Shown piece after piece: positions 63,001 to 64,000 of a stretch of DNA of 64,000 bases; positions within the stretch are counted from its first letter, which is position 1, and each line of letters begins with the position of its first letter. This DNA is from Brugia malayi. Its lineage: Eukaryota; Nematoda; Chromadorea; Rhabditida; Onchocercidae. The notes under the pieces were generated by a model that ran no database searches, had not been told where the DNA came from, and was given only the letters and a program-made list of their open reading frames with translations. The position numbers and the translations under genes are program-made. The stretch lies in NCBI RefSeq assembly GCF_000002995.4, contig NW_025062477.1, positions 2,622,001 to 2,686,000 on the forward strand, read 5' to 3'.

Positions 63001-63511
63001 AACAATAAAACATAATTATTTCCTAGAAGGTACGAAGAAGCTTGGGGAAATAAGTCTCACCAAGAGAGCCACCGCAAGAAGTTTGGCAAAATTCATACAT
63101 ACCGTCAAAAACAGGGCAATCTTCGCCAACATTGTCTGCAAGAATTTAGAATAAACACTGCACATAATTAGAGAGCATCAGTATAGAAGGCAGAAGCTAA
63201 GAGAAATACTCGAAACACCATAGTTCCTAACTAACATCAATTCTAACGTAATCAAGGAATATTTGCAGTGGGAGAATCTAAACAAACGGCTACTTTTATG
63301 ATTTAGACTTACATTAAACAGCTTAAATCGTAATCCATGCTTTTAAAATGAAATTACAACTGTGCATAAAATTCAAAAATTAGTAACATCGTTGACGAGC
63401 TTTCGCTGTATTGCTATCAATGGTATCTTCTGGTCGTGCGTTTTTTAAAAATGTTAAGTAATCGTTACTGTGATACTTCGTCATTTCCTCAAATGTCGCC
63501 ACATGCGGTCT
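60072..63511 (-). CDS. hda-1: Class I histone deacetylase (HDAC1/2-like), 5' end outside the window
   Basis: Eleven exons: 63511-63388, 63135-63061, 62888-62740, 62266-62135, 61932-61828, 61629-61533, 61356-61216, 61058-60950, 60661-60603, 60513-60454 and 60301-60072; 426 residues visible. It starts in the catalytic domain at [15 protein letters not shown], so about 60 N-terminal residues lie upstream of the window. Active-site parts: the His pair in [16 protein letters not shown], zinc ligands in [17 protein letters not shown] and [15 protein letters not shown], and the catalytic Tyr in [14 protein letters not shown]. It removes acetyl groups from histone tails in nuclear co-repressor complexes. 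The C-terminal tail differs from vertebrate HDAC1: it ends in an SPK repeat ([14 protein letters not shown]) and a Ser-rich end. The symbol follows the C. elegans orthologue and is inferred. Confidence 0.93.
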
Positions 63512-64000
63512 CTGAAATATAAACAATGGCAGGTATGGAAAAAGAAATTAACAGCAAACTCGAAAATATTACTCAAGCATTTTCCAAAATTAAGTTAAGA
63601 CTGTAGGAAAACCAAAGGGACATACCTATATCATCAGTTTACTATAAAAGTTTAAAAATCATTTTAAAAAATCAGAAATTTTCCCTCACACCTTCTGTCA
63701 ACTTAAAATTCTCGTCGCAACAATAAAACAAGTTTCAAGTCAATTTTTTAGAATGTTAAAGAAATATTTGTTTATAAATTCCCTCATAAAATAAGTGCTC
63801 TACATCTATATTTTCTAGCTGCATATTCGGATTTCAGAATTTTTTGGCTTTTTTAAAGAATTTTTAGGATATTTCTTTTTAAATTTGCTTTACTCTGAGA
63901 AGAAATCATTACGTGGAAGATTAAACGCAAGCCTCTAAATGTTTCATAAACTTTCTTCTAAACCAACCTAATCAATGCATTTGATGAATTTGACGAAAGT
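63512..64000. other. Intron of the histone deacetylase gene
   Basis: No coding sequence here; by family alignment the exon for the first 60 or so residues should lie beyond base 64000. Confidence 0.6.

Overview
The window is intron-rich, AT-rich animal DNA. Gene structure (short exons, introns of tens to hundreds of bases, T-rich acceptors often directly before the start codon) and protein similarity point to a nematode. A ferrochelatase of alphaproteobacterial type, a secreted ET-module-like protein and very AT-rich spacers suggest a filarial or other spirurid worm. Species cannot be fixed from the sequence alone. Most genes are split over many exons, so the models below were built by hand from splice signals, reading phase and family alignment from memory; every phase was checked for consistency.

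Layout. 0-11 kb: an SR-type RRM protein (-, incomplete), a LysM-domain protein (+), ribosomal protein L4 (-), an unrecognised coiled-coil protein (+) and a UBXN1-type p97 adaptor (+). 12-17 kb: a DEK chromatin protein (-) and a MESH1/HDDC3 hydrolase (+) leave from a shared upstream region. 17-20 kb: a nearly identical 0.93-0.96 kb inverted repeat encloses a UEV (TSG101-like) coding unit whose two exons lie on opposite strands; the second exon is bracketed by a perfect 46-bp inverted repeat. 20-24 kb: an unrecognised 372-residue protein (-). 26-29.5 kb: ferrochelatase (+). 31.7-33.5 kb: a small cysteine-rich single-pass membrane protein (-), with a minisatellite sitting on one of its splice acceptors. 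33.5-38 kb: AT-rich spacer with a 12-copy complex satellite.

38.3-49.1 kb: three genes in a row on the + strand: ATP synthase coupling factor 6, the DEAD-box helicase DDX10/Dbp4 and the SSU-processome WD40 protein UTP15. The last two act in the same process (18S rRNA maturation) and are only 298 bases apart, so co-transcription is plausible. 49.4-50.5 kb: a small secreted ET-module-like protein (-). 53.5-56.2 kb: a HAND/Twist-class bHLH factor (+) with two competing last exons, one made of a decapeptide repeat. 60-64 kb: a class I histone deacetylase (-), whose first exon lies beyond the window.

The best candidates for something undescribed are the nested inverted repeats that split the UEV unit (an invertible cassette or an assembly fault), the minisatellite that multiplies a splice acceptor, and the alternative repeat-coded tail of the bHLH gene. 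The ferrochelatase matches a known case of bacterial gene transfer into parasitic nematodes.
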